Shown in pieces: positions 19,129-28,288 of a DNA stretch of 64,000 bases. Origin of the DNA: Phenylobacterium sp. Root700 (lineage in GTDB: Bacteria; Pseudomonadota; Alphaproteobacteria; Caulobacterales; Caulobacteraceae); assembly GCF_001429025.1 (NCBI RefSeq), contig NZ_LMHT01000031.1, forward strand, positions 105,160-169,159. Direction: 5' to 3'. Both the position numbers and the translations under genes were made by a program. Numbering within the stretch: the first letter of the stretch is position 1; every line of letters starts with the position of its first letter. The notes under the pieces were generated by a model that was given only the letters and a program-made list of their open reading frames with translations, did no database searches and was not told the DNA's origin.

Positions 19129-21135
19129 TCAGTTGAAGGATTTGCGGAGGCTGAGGCGCAGGTTGCGATAGGTCTCGTCGTCGCGCCGCTCGAGATATTG
19201 AAGGTCGGTCATGTGGCGCGGGCCGGCATAGACCTCGCGCAGGTTCCAGGATGGCCGCGCCGTTAGGTTGTTGATCTCCAGCCGCACGGTGACGTCAGAC
19301 CTGGGAGTATAATCCACAAAGGCCGACGCGTACGGCTCAGCTTTCCAGGCCTCGGTCCGGTCGAAGCGATAGGTGGTCCGTTCGCTGGCGCCGGAGATGT
19401 TCACGCCCCAGGTGGCGTTCCAATCGGGAAGATCCTGGGTGAAGGCCGCGTTCCATTCCAGCGCCGGCTGGCCGGAGAACGCCCGCGACTCGCCGGTGGT
19501 GGGATCGGTCAGCTCCGAGCGCACCGCCTTGACCCCGGCCTTCAGCAGGCCGCCGGGAATCCCGCCCATGTCGAGCGGCAGGGTCGAGTTGACCTCGAGC
19601 ACGTCGCGCACGCCCGAGCCGATGTTGCGGCGAATATCGAAGACGCCCGTTGGTCCGGTCACCGGCGCGCGGTCGATGACGTCGTTCAGCCGCTCGCGCC
19701 GGATGGCGGCGACCAGGGCGCCGCGCTCCCAGAACTGCTGCTCGAAGGCGACCTCCGCCCTCAGGGTCTGGGTTGGGATCAGCAAGCCCGCGCCGCCGGT
19801 CACCGAGCCGTTGTTGAGCGACGCCTCAGCCACGAAGTCGTTGAAGTTGAGCTGGCCGACCTCGCGCTCTATCCGCATGCGCACCAGCCGCTGCGGGGTC
19901 GGGGTCCAGGTCAGGGCCGCCGACGGCTTGGCGAAATCGAACTGCGTCTCCTCGCCGCGTCGGGGCGAGAAGCTTGAGACCTCGACGCGCAGACCCGCCT
20001 CCAGAGCCAGGCTCGGCGCCGCCTGCCAGACGCCGCTGCCGAAGCCTTCGCCGCGCCGTTCCTCGACCCGCGCCCGCGACCCGGGCACCTGGGTCAGCAC
20101 GCCGTCGATGACCAGGGCGCTGTCGCCCTCCAGCCAGTTGGACGCCGCCTCGATCCCGGTCTCGAAGGAGACGGTGTTCCAGCGCTGCACCCGCAGGACC
20201 GCCCGCCCCACCGTCTCCCCGGACTCATCGGACCTCCGGTAGCCGGTCTGTGTCTCGCCATTGACCGAGTTGGCCAGGGTCTGGTTCTCGCGCCAGGACT
20301 TCAGCGCGATGGCCTCGATCTCCAGCCCGTCGGCGACCGGCGCGATATAGCGGCCGCCGAACTCGCCGCCCTGGCCGCGATAGGCCTCACGCAGAACGCC
20401 CAGCCCTCGGGGCAGGTCGAAGTCGTCGCGCTCGGTGATGTCGTGGGTGTTGCGGTAGGCGCGCGCGCTGACCTGGACGTCGCCGACCGGCAACGGCGTC
20501 TCGGCGGCGGCCGTCGCCGCCAATTCGGTGGCGGGCCGCTTGGCGGAGATACGGGAGTCCAGCAAGGGCGCGCCCGACCGGTCCTGGCGCTTGCGGTGAG
20601 TAAAGGCGCGGTCGTGGCCGTCGCCGGTCTCGTACTCGACCGAAGCCTCGATGACGCGGGCGCCGAACCGGGCGCCGACCTCGGCCTCCAGACCGACCTC
20701 GTTGCGACCATCAGCGTCCAAGGTCAGTCGATCGATCAGCTCCACCGCGCCGCTGATCCCGCCACGGGGATCGCGCACGACATTGGCCACCACCGGCTTG
20801 CGCTGCATGTCGATCCCGGGCGCGCCGCCGCGGATGACGTCGACGCGAAGCACCTGGTTGGCCGGCACCCGGCCCAGCACGTCGCTGAGCGCGTCGCTCT
20901 TGCTGGCCGGCCGGCGGCCGTCGATGAGGACATTGCCCGCCGCGCCGGACAGGCCCCGGACATTGCCGCCGCCGTCGAAGCTGAACCCCGGCAGGCGGTT
21001 GATCATGTCCATCGCGTTGGCCGGGCGCGCGGCGCTGAAGAAGTCGGGAGCGTAGGTCGAGACCGCGTGGTCTTCCGGCGCGGCGGGGCCCTGGGTCAGG
21101 GCCGCGGCGAGCAGCAACGAGGTCGGCAGTCCCAC
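19129..21135 (-). CDS. TonB-dependent receptor plug-domain protein
   Basis: This 668-aa outer-membrane receptor begins with a short hydrophobic signal (MGLPTSLLLAAALTQ). A plug domain follows, with MINRLPGFSF, VRGLSGAAGNVLIDGRRP and VDVIRGGAPGIDM. The barrel half contains many alternating-residue strands and ends LRLSLRKSFN, with the C-terminal region aromatic as needed for barrel assembly. It resembles the Caulobacterales/sphingomonad receptors in which the plug has the form NVLIDGRR. It lies 44 bp after the cytochrome c gene and 14 bp before the second receptor. The ligand is unknown; a sugar, oligosaccharide or PQQ would fit the operon. Confidence 0.85.
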   Translation of the reverse strand: MGLPTSLLLAAALTQGPAAPEDHAVSTYAPDFFSAARPANAMDMINRLPGFSFDGGGNVRGLSGAAGNVLIDGRRPASKSDALSDVLGRVPANQVLRVDVIRGGAPGIDMQRKPVVANVVRDPRGGISGAVELIDRLTLDADGRNEVGLEAEVGARFGARVIEASVEYETGDGHDRAFTHRKRQDRSGAPLLDSRISAKRPATELAATAAAETPLPVGDVQVSARAYRNTHDITERDDFDLPRGLGVLREAYRGQGGEFGGRYIAPVADGLEIEAIALKSWRENQTLANSVNGETQTGYRRSDESGETVGRAVLRVQRWNTVSFETGIEAASNWLEGDSALVIDGVLTQVPGSRARVEERRGEGFGSGVWQAAPSLALEAGLRVEVSSFSPRRGEETQFDFAKPSAALTWTPTPQRLVRMRIEREVGQLNFNDFVAEASLNNGSVTGGAGLLIPTQTLRAEVAFEQQFWERGALVAAIRRERLNDVIDRAPVTGPTGVFDIRRNIGSGVRDVLEVNSTLPLDMGGIPGGLLKAGVKAVRSELTDPTTGESRAFSGQPALEWNAAFTQDLPDWNATWGVNISGASERTTYRFDRTEAWKAEPYASAFVDYTPRSDVTVRLEINNLTARPSWNLREVYAGPRHMTDLQYLERRDDETYRNLRLSLRKSFN

Positions 21136-21179
21136 GGCGCTCTCCCCGAGCTTGATCAGTACACCGAATAAAAGCCCGG

Positions 21180-21488
21180 CTAGTGGGTCGAGCCTTCCGC
21201 CGTCTCGGGCAGCGCCTTTTCGAGATAGGCGGCGATCTGCTCGATCTCCTCGGGGGTCGCCACCGCGCCCTTGTCGACCATGGACTGCACCACGTCGGGC
21301 CAGGCCATGTCCTTCTGGGTGCGGTTCACGATCACCTCGGCGGCGTGACAGCCGGTGCAGACCTTGAGCACGGCCTCACGCCCCGCCCCTTCGGGCAACA
21401 GTTCGGCGCCGGGCGAGGCCGGTTGAGCCACCGCCTGCCCCAGCCCGATCACCAGGGCGCCGACGATCAGAGCTGTGAAGATACGCAT
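21180..21488 (-). CDS. Small periplasmic cytochrome c
   Basis: This 102-aa protein has a signal peptide (residues 1-21, ending AVAQ) and one haem motif, CTGCH, at 44-48. The conserved DMAWPDVVQSMVDKGA segment after the haem is typical of small cytochromes that accompany quinoproteins. It lies 45 bp after the PQQ dehydrogenase stop on the same strand and is the obvious electron acceptor for that enzyme, which has no haem of its own. The short C-terminus after the YLEKALP helix is family-typical. Confidence 0.88.
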   Translation of the reverse strand: MRIFTALIVGALVIGLGQAVAQPASPGAELLPEGAGREAVLKVCTGCHAAEVIVNRTQKDMAWPDVVQSMVDKGAVATPEEIEQIAAYLEKALPETAEGSTH

Positions 21489-21533
21489 CGCTTACTGTTT
21501 CCTAGCCCCTGGCCGTGGCGGACCACCGCTCCC

Positions 21534-23480
21534 CTAAGGAAGCGAATAGACCACCAGGGAATCGCTGAGCAAGGGCGCGCCCACCTGGCTGCCGCCGGTG
21601 GCGACGACCGCGAGGTACTGCTTGCCCTTGGCCTGATAGGTGACCGGCGTCGCGTAGCCCGAGGCCGGAAGCTTGGCGGCCCACACCTCTTTGCCGGTCT
21701 TGGTTTCAAAACCGCGGAAGCGGGCGTCGTCGGTGGCGGCCACGAAGGTCAGGCCGCTGGCCGTGGTGATGGCGCCGCCCAGGCCCGGACGGCCGGTGTT
21801 CTGCTTGCCTTCCGGGAAGTCGTCGGTGACCCCCAGGGTCGAGCGCCAGGCGATCTTGCCGGTGTTGATGTCCACGGCCACCAGCTGGCCCCACGGCGTC
21901 GGGCCGCACGGCAGGCGGGTTTCCGGGTTCCAGAAGCGGCGGGTGCCGGCCAGCGGCCCGGCGTTCTGGATGCTGCCGTCAGGGTTCAGAACCATGCGCA
22001 TCGGCTGGGCCAGGTTGTTCACATTGACCACGAACAGGCCAAGCTTCGGATCGACCGTGCCGCCATAATAGTTCACGCCGCCCTGGGTGCCGGGCAGGTT
22101 CACCGTGTAGCGGTTGAAGGCGATAGGCGTGTACGGGACCTCGCCCAGCAGCATGTTGTTGTCGTCGACGAGCTTCTCGCAATATTCCTTATGCTCGGGC
22201 GTATCCTTGTAGAGGTTGTTCCTCGACAGGGTGTTCTGCGACAGCGGCTCGGGCAGGACCGGGAAGGGCTGGGTCGGGGAGTAGTGTTCGCCGGGGACGT
22301 CGCCCTTCGGCACCGGCCGCTCCTCGACGCCGAAGATCGGCTCGCCGGTGACCCGGTTGAAGATGAACATCAGCGCGTTCTTGTTCACGGTCGCGACGGC
22401 CGGGATCACCTTGCCGTCCTTCTTGACGTCGAACAGGGTCGGCGGCGACTGGGTGTCCCAGTCCCAGATGTCGTGGTGCACAACCTGGAAGTGCCAGAGG
22501 TACTTGCCGGTATTAGCGTCGGCGGCCACCAGCGAGGTGCCGAACAGATTGTCGCCCGGACGGTCGACGCCCTGGCGGTCGTTGTTCGGCGCGCCGAACG
22601 GCATGTAGACGATGCCGCGTTCGGCATCGACGGTCATGTGGCCCCAGACGTTGACGCCCGAGCGGTTCTTCCAGCTGTCTCCGCCCCAGGTGTCGTGCCC
22701 GAATTCGCCGGGCTTCGGCACCGAGTGGAAGGTCCACACCAGCTTGCCGGTCCGGGCGTCCCAGGCGCGGGTGTCGCCGCGCGGACCAGGGCCGGAGGCC
22801 AGGCCGCCGGGGCCCTCGCCCATGCCGGCGCCGGTGATGATCAAGTTCTTGAAGACGATCGGCGGCGAGGGCAGGAAGTAGGGCTTGTCCATGCCGGTCT
22901 GCATGACCTCGGGGGTCTTCAGATTGACCACCCCGGCCTCGCCGAAGGCTGCGTTCGGCTTCCCGGTCGCGGCGTTGATCGAATACATCCGGCCCATGCG
23001 GGTGCCAAACACGATGGACGCCGGGTGCTTGCCCTCGCCCTTCCAGTACTCAACGCCGCGCACCGACGGGGTGTCGCCGTCGGGGATCTCGAAGACCCAT
23101 TTTTCCTTGCCGGTGGCCGCTTCCAGGGCGACGACCCGGCCGTAGGGCGTGCCCAGATACATGGTCCCGCCGATCACCAGCGGGATGCTCTCGGAGACCC
23201 GCAGGCCCGCCGAACCGCTGCGGCGGCCGGCGGTGGCGGCTTTCGCCGCGTCGGTCTGCATATGGTAGACCCAGGCCTCCTTCAGCTGACCGACATTGGC
23301 CGGCGAGATCTGGGTCAGGGGCGAGTGGCGCTGACCGCCCTGGTCGCGGCCGACGCTGGGCCAATCGGCGGGCGCGGGCGCCGCCGCGGCGGTGGTTCCC
23401 AGCGCCGCGCAGGCGGCGAGCACCCCAAGCGAGGTCCAATTGAAGCCGCGCCGAGCGCGAAACGAATTATTGGCGTCCAT
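21534..23480 (-). CDS. PQQ-dependent dehydrogenase, soluble glucose/quinate-dehydrogenase type
   Basis: The 648-aa periplasmic quinoprotein has a signal peptide (about residues 1-36, ending TTAAAA-AP) and a full PQQ propeller. The segment VVHHDIWDWDTQSPPTL matches the HHDxWDxD signature of membrane glucose and quinate dehydrogenases. Docking motifs such as ALEAATGKEKW, AWDARTGKLVW and AVDINTGKIAW are present. It lacks the five N-terminal membrane helices of glucose dehydrogenase and carries no haem, so the adjacent cytochrome c probably accepts the electrons. I chose the ATG at 23480, with GGGGG upstream. A longer frame to 23639 would run across the operator at 23593. An aldose or polyol substrate is likely but not identified. 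Confidence 0.88.
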   Translation of the reverse strand: MDANNSFRARRGFNWTSLGVLAACAALGTTAAAAPAPADWPSVGRDQGGQRHSPLTQISPANVGQLKEAWVYHMQTDAAKAATAGRRSGSAGLRVSESIPLVIGGTMYLGTPYGRVVALEAATGKEKWVFEIPDGDTPSVRGVEYWKGEGKHPASIVFGTRMGRMYSINAATGKPNAAFGEAGVVNLKTPEVMQTGMDKPYFLPSPPIVFKNLIITGAGMGEGPGGLASGPGPRGDTRAWDARTGKLVWTFHSVPKPGEFGHDTWGGDSWKNRSGVNVWGHMTVDAERGIVYMPFGAPNNDRQGVDRPGDNLFGTSLVAADANTGKYLWHFQVVHHDIWDWDTQSPPTLFDVKKDGKVIPAVATVNKNALMFIFNRVTGEPIFGVEERPVPKGDVPGEHYSPTQPFPVLPEPLSQNTLSRNNLYKDTPEHKEYCEKLVDDNNMLLGEVPYTPIAFNRYTVNLPGTQGGVNYYGGTVDPKLGLFVVNVNNLAQPMRMVLNPDGSIQNAGPLAGTRRFWNPETRLPCGPTPWGQLVAVDINTGKIAWRSTLGVTDDFPEGKQNTGRPGLGGAITTASGLTFVAATDDARFRGFETKTGKEVWAAKLPASGYATPVTYQAKGKQYLAVVATGGSQVGAPLLSDSLVVYSLP

Positions 23481-23592
23481 GGACGTCGTCCCCCGATGAT
23501 GCACGACCGCTTGGCTGGTCTCACCCGCCCGCAGACGGGGTGCAATTGTTGCGCGGACCGTATCGCCCGGCGCCTGGGTGTCAATGAAAAAT

Positions 23593-23602
23593 CTGTATAC
23601 TA
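23593..23602. promoter_or_regulatory. GTATAC operator, proximal to PQQ dehydrogenase operon
   Basis: CTGTATACTA followed by AAAT matches the 15102 and 39028 sites. It is 113 bp upstream of the PQQ dehydrogenase start and just upstream of a leftward TTGACA at 23579-23584. Confidence 0.75.
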
Positions 23603-23661
23603 AATACCGACACCCGGCCGCGTGGCCCATCGGCGACACCTGTAGGTTTCAATCAAGAAAA

Positions 23662-23671
23662 CTGTATACAG
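23662..23671. promoter_or_regulatory. GTATAC operator, proximal to TonB receptor gene
   Basis: This is a perfect CTGTATACAG palindrome, identical to the sites at 10214 and 44484. It lies 147 bp before the receptor ATG at 23818. Confidence 0.75.
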
Positions 23672-23817
23672 CATGCAATTATTGTGAAGGATAGCGCACG
23701 CGCCAATGGGTGGCTGCAATCGTGCGTGGTGCTCAACCCCTCGCACCCTTGCTGCTGAATGTTTCCAGACGCGCTCGGGGATTCGCCGTACGGCGAGCAA
23801 CAAAAAGGGAGGGCGCC

Positions 23818-26706
23818 ATGTACAAACATCGCCTCAAGACGTCTGCGGCCCGCGCCGCGCTCATCGGATCAGCGCGCTTCGGCGCCGCCGTCATTTCCGC
23901 CGCCGGCCTGCTGGTCGTCGCCGGCGCCGCCTCGGCCCAGGAGGCCGCGCTGGAAGAGGTGGTGGTCACCGGATCGCGCATCGTCCGCGACGGTTACACC
24001 GCGCCGACGCCGGTCACCGTGGCGACCACGGAACAGCTTCAGAAGACCGCGCCCGGCAGCATTCCGGACGGCCTGAACCAGCTGCCGCAGTTCACGGGTT
24101 CGAAGGGCACGCAGAACACCGGCAACCAGGCGACCAACGCCAACTCCGGCAACTACCTGAACCTGCGCGGCCTGGGCTCGGTGCGTAACCTCGTGCTGCT
24201 CGACGGCGCGCGGATCCCGCCCACCAGCTTCGACGGTTCGGTCGACACCAACGTCATTCCGCAAGCCTTGGTCCAGCGCGTCGATGTGGTCACCGGCGGC
24301 GCCTCGGCGGCCTACGGTTCGGACGCCGTCTCCGGCGTCATCAACTTCATCCTCGACACCCGCTACAACGGTATCAAGGGCAAGGTGCAGGCTGGGATCT
24401 CCGGCCAGGGCGACGATGAATCCTACGGCGCCAGCATCGCCGGCGGGGCCAATGTCCTGGGCGGCCGCGGCCACGTGCTGTTCAGCGCCGAGCACTATGA
24501 GCGCGAAGGCCTGCCGCGGAACGAGATGCGCTCGCAGGGCGACGGATGGTGGGCCGAGGTCGGCAACGGCAAGGCCGCGACCCCCTACCGCAACGCCCGG
24601 CCGGTCTTCTATCAGACCGGGACCTTCGGGACGGTCTTCCCGTTCGCGGTCAACAACTCGCGCAACGCCGGCAACCCGCTGGCCGGCTACCACTTCCTGC
24701 CGGACGGAACCCTGGTTCCGTTCAATCCGGGCGTCACCCCGGCCGGCAGCAGCAACATCGGCGTCGGCGGCGACGGCTCGCCCTCGATCGGCCACAGCCT
24801 GACCGGCTCGCAGCGCACCGACCAGCTGTTCGGGCGCTTCGACTACGACCTGACCGACAACATCAAGGCGTTCGCCCAGCTCACCTTCTCGGAGTCGCGC
24901 AACGAGTTCGTCACCATCGGCTCGGGCACCCAGACCAACGACTTCTGGATCTACGCCGCCAACCCCTACCTGCCGACCTGGGCGCAGAACGCCCTGGCCG
25001 CCACGCCGGGCCAACGCGTCTCCGGCGGCCGGATCCACGCCGACCAGCCGTTCAAGCGGGTCAATACGCTCAACGACGTCTATACGTTCCTGGGCGGCTT
25101 CGAAGGCAAGATCGCCGACTACAACTGGAAAGCCACCTACGCCCACGGCGACTCGCTGGTGCGTTCGAGCCACTCCGGCAACTTCAATCAGCGCCGCTGG
25201 TACGCCGCCCTGGACGCCGTCCGCGGCCCCAACGGCAACATCGTCTGCAACATCACGGTCACCAATCCGGGCCTGATGGACGACTGCGTGCCGATCAACA
25301 TCTTCGGGGCGAACTCACCGACCGCGGCGAACTGGGCCTATATCAGCCAGGTCTCGCAGTATCAGGTGAGCCAGCAGATGGACATCGTCGCCGCCGAGTT
25401 CTCGGGCGACCTGTTCACCCTGCCGGCCGGTCCCGTGTCGTTCGCGGCCGGCGCCGAGTACCGCAAGCAGAAGCTGGAGCAGACCAGCAACTCCGACCCG
25501 GCGATCGCCACCTCGACCCTGGGCCTGCGCGCCAACGTCAACTCGACGATCAACAAGTTCAACTCCACCAACGTCGGCCTGGCCAGCGGTGAGTTCAACG
25601 CCAAGGAAGCCTTCGTCGAGTTCGCGATCCCGGTGCTGGCCGACCTGCCGTTCGTCGAGCACCTCGATATCAACGGCGCGGCCCGCTACACCGACTACTC
25701 GACCAGCGGCGGCGTCACGACCTGGAAGATCGGCGTCAGCTACCAGCCGATCGAAGAACTGCGCTTCCGCTACACCCGCTCGCGCGACATCCGCGCGCCG
25801 ACCCTGAACGAACTCTATGCCGGCGAGCAGGCCGCGCGCGGCGGCTTCACCGACGACCTGTCGGGCCGCAACGACAACCTGCTGACCCTGCGGTCGGGCA
25901 ATCCCAACTTGACCCCGGAAATCGGCGACACCTACGCGGTCGGCGTGGTCTGGCAGCCGAACTACATCCCCGGCTTCAGCGCCTCGGTCGACTACTACAA
26001 TATCGAAATCACCGACGCGATTCAGAACCTGGACACCAACGACGCCAACAAGGAGTGCATCGCCAGCAACGGGACCTCGCCCACCTGCGCGTTCATCATC
26101 CGGCCGTTCCCGTTCAACCACACCCCGGCCTCCGAGAACTTCCCGATCGCGGTGCGGACGACGCCGTTCAACCGGGCTCTCGAGTATCAGCACGGCATCG
26201 ACTACGAAGTCGGTTACCGGATGCCGATGGAGTGGCTGTACGACGGCTCGGAGGCTCACCTCGATCTGCGCCTGGTCGGCAACTACAACCCCAGCCGCAA
26301 GAGCCGCTCGTCGGAAACCGCCGCGCCGATCCAGCGGGGCAACACGGTCTCGGGCGGCTCGGCCTTCCCGCAGCACCGCATCAACCTGCAGGCCAACTAT
26401 GTCGACGGTCCGTTCAGCCTGAGCGGTCAGGTGCGCTACATCGGCGAGATGAAGCGCAGCCGCACGCCGGGTGAGTTCTATGAGAACATGACCATCGAGG
26501 CGGTCACCTACGCCGACCTGACGGCCACCTACGAGTTCACCGTCAGCGAGCACAAGTTCGACGCCTTCGTGACCATCAACAACCTGTTCGACCGGGAGCC
26601 GCCGCTGCTCCCCAACGGCCAGCCCGGTCAGCAATATCCCACCAGCCAGGCGATCTACGACGTGGTCGGTCGCTACTTCACCACCGGCCTGCGCTTCGAG
26701 TTCTAG
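23818..26706 (+). CDS. Large TonB-dependent receptor
   Basis: This is a 962-aa outer-membrane receptor of the long Caulobacterales type. The signal peptide spans about residues 1-40 (ending GAASA-QE). A TonB-box-like LEEVVVTGSR follows at 45-54, then a plug domain with YLNLRGLGSVRNLVLLDG and VDVVTGGASAAYGSDAVSG, and a barrel ending in GLRFEF with the terminal Phe required for insertion. I chose the ATG at 23818 because of its strong upstream purine-rich site and clean signal peptide. It sits alone between its operator (23662) and a strong terminator. As the largest exported protein of the island it is the best candidate for uptake of the inducing substrate, probably a plant-derived glycoside or sugar acid. 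Confidence 0.9.
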   Translation: MYKHRLKTSAARAALIGSARFGAAVISAAGLLVVAGAASAQEAALEEVVVTGSRIVRDGYTAPTPVTVATTEQLQKTAPGSIPDGLNQLPQFTGSKGTQNTGNQATNANSGNYLNLRGLGSVRNLVLLDGARIPPTSFDGSVDTNVIPQALVQRVDVVTGGASAAYGSDAVSGVINFILDTRYNGIKGKVQAGISGQGDDESYGASIAGGANVLGGRGHVLFSAEHYEREGLPRNEMRSQGDGWWAEVGNGKAATPYRNARPVFYQTGTFGTVFPFAVNNSRNAGNPLAGYHFLPDGTLVPFNPGVTPAGSSNIGVGGDGSPSIGHSLTGSQRTDQLFGRFDYDLTDNIKAFAQLTFSESRNEFVTIGSGTQTNDFWIYAANPYLPTWAQNALAATPGQRVSGGRIHADQPFKRVNTLNDVYTFLGGFEGKIADYNWKATYAHGDSLVRSSHSGNFNQRRWYAALDAVRGPNGNIVCNITVTNPGLMDDCVPINIFGANSPTAANWAYISQVSQYQVSQQMDIVAAEFSGDLFTLPAGPVSFAAGAEYRKQKLEQTSNSDPAIATSTLGLRANVNSTINKFNSTNVGLASGEFNAKEAFVEFAIPVLADLPFVEHLDINGAARYTDYSTSGGVTTWKIGVSYQPIEELRFRYTRSRDIRAPTLNELYAGEQAARGGFTDDLSGRNDNLLTLRSGNPNLTPEIGDTYAVGVVWQPNYIPGFSASVDYYNIEITDAIQNLDTNDANKECIASNGTSPTCAFIIRPFPFNHTPASENFPIAVRTTPFNRALEYQHGIDYEVGYRMPMEWLYDGSEAHLDLRLVGNYNPSRKSRSSETAAPIQRGNTVSGGSAFPQHRINLQANYVDGPFSLSGQVRYIGEMKRSRTPGEFYENMTIEAVTYADLTATYEFTVSEHKFDAFVTINNLFDREPPLLPNGQPGQQYPTSQAIYDVVGRYFTTGLRFEF

Positions 26707-26726
26707 TCTCCGCGCGACGACTGAAG

Positions 26727-26762
26727 GCCCCGGCGACCGCAAGGTCTCCGGGGCTTTTTTTT
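26727..26762 (+). terminator. Rho-independent terminator after large TonB receptor
   Basis: Arms of 12 bp at 26727-26738 and 26743-26754, with one mismatch, enclose a GCAA tetraloop. Eight T follow at 26755-26762. It isolates the receptor gene from the NIPSNAP operon. Confidence 0.92.
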
Positions 26763-26820
26763 GGCCCGTGCAGCAGCCTCGAACCGGTCTGGAAAGTCCG
26801 TACGCCACGTCAGCTTCGCC

Positions 26821-26855
26821 TTGTCACGCCCCGCCACATCGCATATTGTATACGA
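26821..26855 (+). promoter_or_regulatory. Promoter with GTATAC operator over the -10, NIPSNAP operon
   Basis: TTGTCA (26821-26826) and TATTGT (26844-26849) are separated by 17 bp and make a plausible rightward promoter. The operator TTGTATACGA (26846-26855), followed by AAAT, overlaps the -10. It is 94 bp before the NIPSNAP start. Confidence 0.7.
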
Positions 26856-26948
26856 AATAGAAGCGGCTTGGGCGGCAAGCCCCACGCGGACTCGGCGGAC
26901 ATTCGGTTCGCGGAAGCTCGCCCGCGATCATTGGGAGTTCAGCACGCC

Positions 26949-27398
26949 ATGAAGCACTTCGCGCCCCTCCTCCTACTCGCCTTAGCGGCGCCGGCGTCCG
27001 CGGCGGCCCAGGATCACGCCCAGCACATGCCAGCCTCCGCCCCCGCGCTCGCCCCCAAGAACGCCTTCTACGAACTGCGCACCTACTACGCCGCGCCCGG
27101 CAAGTTCGAGGCGCTGAACGCGCGGTTCCGCAACCACACACTGGCCCTGTTCACCAAGCACGGCATGATCAATGTCGCCTATTGGAGCCAGCCCGACGTC
27201 ACCGACGGCAAGCTGATCTACGTGCTGGCCTACAAGGATTTGGCGGCGCGCGACGCGGCCTGGGCGGCCTTCCGCGCCGACCCGGAATGGCAGGCCGCCG
27301 CCGCGGCCTCCGAGGTCGGCGGCAAGCTCACCGCCAAGGTCGAGTCCGTCTACCTGACGATGACCGACTACTCCCCGACTTTGCGCCTGGGCCAATGA
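26949..27398 (+). CDS. NIPSNAP-family protein, exported
   Basis: The 149-aa protein has a signal peptide (residues 1-21, ending ASAAAQ) and a NIPSNAP ferredoxin-like domain. This is recognised by FYELRTYYAAPGKFEALNAR near its start and by DPEWQAAAAAS later. NIPSNAP domains bind small ligands or act in dimeric complexes, but no reaction is established for the bacterial secreted forms. I chose the ATG at 26949 because the signal peptide starts there. It is the first gene after the operator at 26846 and is followed after 17 bp by an SMP-30-like propeller. Its role in the island is unknown. Confidence 0.85.
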   Translation: MKHFAPLLLLALAAPASAAAQDHAQHMPASAPALAPKNAFYELRTYYAAPGKFEALNARFRNHTLALFTKHGMINVAYWSQPDVTDGKLIYVLAYKDLAARDAAWAAFRADPEWQAAAAASEVGGKLTAKVESVYLTMTDYSPTLRLGQ

Positions 27399-27415
27399 CA
27401 CCAGGAGCTCGCCAG

Positions 27416-28270
27416 ATGAAGTTCACCACCCTCCTGCTCGGTTGCGCCCTCGCCCTCGGTGGAACCCAGGCCCTGGCCGAAACCAAGGTCATCGCCAATG
27501 TCGGCCTCCAGGGCTCTGAATCGGCCCGCTACGACGCCGCCGACGACCGCATCGTCGTGGCCAATCTGGGTCCGCGCGGCGGCGGCGACGACGGCTTCGT
27601 CTCGCTGTTCACGCCCGACGGCGTGGTGACGAACCTGAAGTGGATCGAAGGCGGCAAGAACGGCGTCGAACTGCGCGATCCGCTCGGCGTCTTCGTGAAG
27701 GGCGAGAGCGTCTATCTGGCCGACGTCGCCGCGATCCGGGTCTTCGACCGCAAGACCGGCGCGCCGAAAGCCACCCATAAGGTCGACGGCGCGGTGCGTC
27801 TGAACGACGTGGTCGTGGCTGACGACGGGACCATGTACGTCACCGACTCCGGCAACGACGACAATGCGGGCGCGCTCTACAAGATCACCGCCGCCGGCAA
27901 GGTCTCGGCCTTCGCCGCCCGCGATCCGGCGCTGGAACGGCCGAACGGCATCGCCATCATGTCGGACGGCGACATCGTCCACGGCGGCCGCGGCGTGAAC
28001 CTCGTGATCCGCACGCCCAAGGGCAAGATCGTCCGCGAGGTCAGCCTGCCCTACGGCCGCATGGACGGCATCGTCGCCCTGCCGAACGGGGCGCTGCTGG
28101 TCGCCAGCCAGGACGGGCACAACGTCTATCACGTGCCGGCGTCCGGCAAGCCGACCGTGGTCGCCTCCGACATCACCGTCCCGGCCGCCATCGGCCTCGA
28201 CACCAAGCGCAACCGCTTGATCATCCCCCAAATCGCCGCCGCGTCGCTGACGCTGGTCGACCTCCCCTAG
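27416..28270 (+). CDS. SMP-30/gluconolactonase-like periplasmic beta-propeller
   Basis: The 284-aa protein has a signal peptide (residues 1-20, ending TQALA-E) and a six-bladed propeller with repeats such as LNDVVVADDGTMYVTDSG, ERPNGIAIMSDGDIV and MDGIVALPNGALLVA. The arrangement resembles the SMP-30/gluconolactonase/strictosidine-synthase fold. In such enzymes a Glu, an Asn and an Asp bind a metal that activates water for lactone opening; N and D of LNDV and RPNG are candidates. It could hydrolyse the aldonolactone released by the periplasmic PQQ dehydrogenases, which would complete the first half of the pathway outside the cell. That function is inferred from context. AGGAG lies a few bases before the ATG. 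Confidence 0.82.
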   Translation: MKFTTLLLGCALALGGTQALAETKVIANVGLQGSESARYDAADDRIVVANLGPRGGGDDGFVSLFTPDGVVTNLKWIEGGKNGVELRDPLGVFVKGESVYLADVAAIRVFDRKTGAPKATHKVDGAVRLNDVVVADDGTMYVTDSGNDDNAGALYKITAAGKVSAFAARDPALERPNGIAIMSDGDIVHGGRGVNLVIRTPKGKIVREVSLPYGRMDGIVALPNGALLVASQDGHNVYHVPASGKPTVVASDITVPAAIGLDTKRNRLIIPQIAAASLTLVDLP

Positions 28271-28288
28271 CGAAACGGTCCAGCAGAC

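Larger units (their letters stand above)
23481..23817. promoter_or_regulatory. Divergent control region with two GTATAC operators
   Basis: This 337-bp gap separates the leftward PQQ dehydrogenase operon from the rightward TonB receptor. It contains two operators, at 23593-23602 and 23662-23671, with centres 69 bp apart. A leftward TTGACA (complement of TGTCAA) is at 23579-23584. AAAAAGGGAGGG, just before 23818, is the ribosome-binding site for the receptor. No gene is seen in it. Confidence 0.7.
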
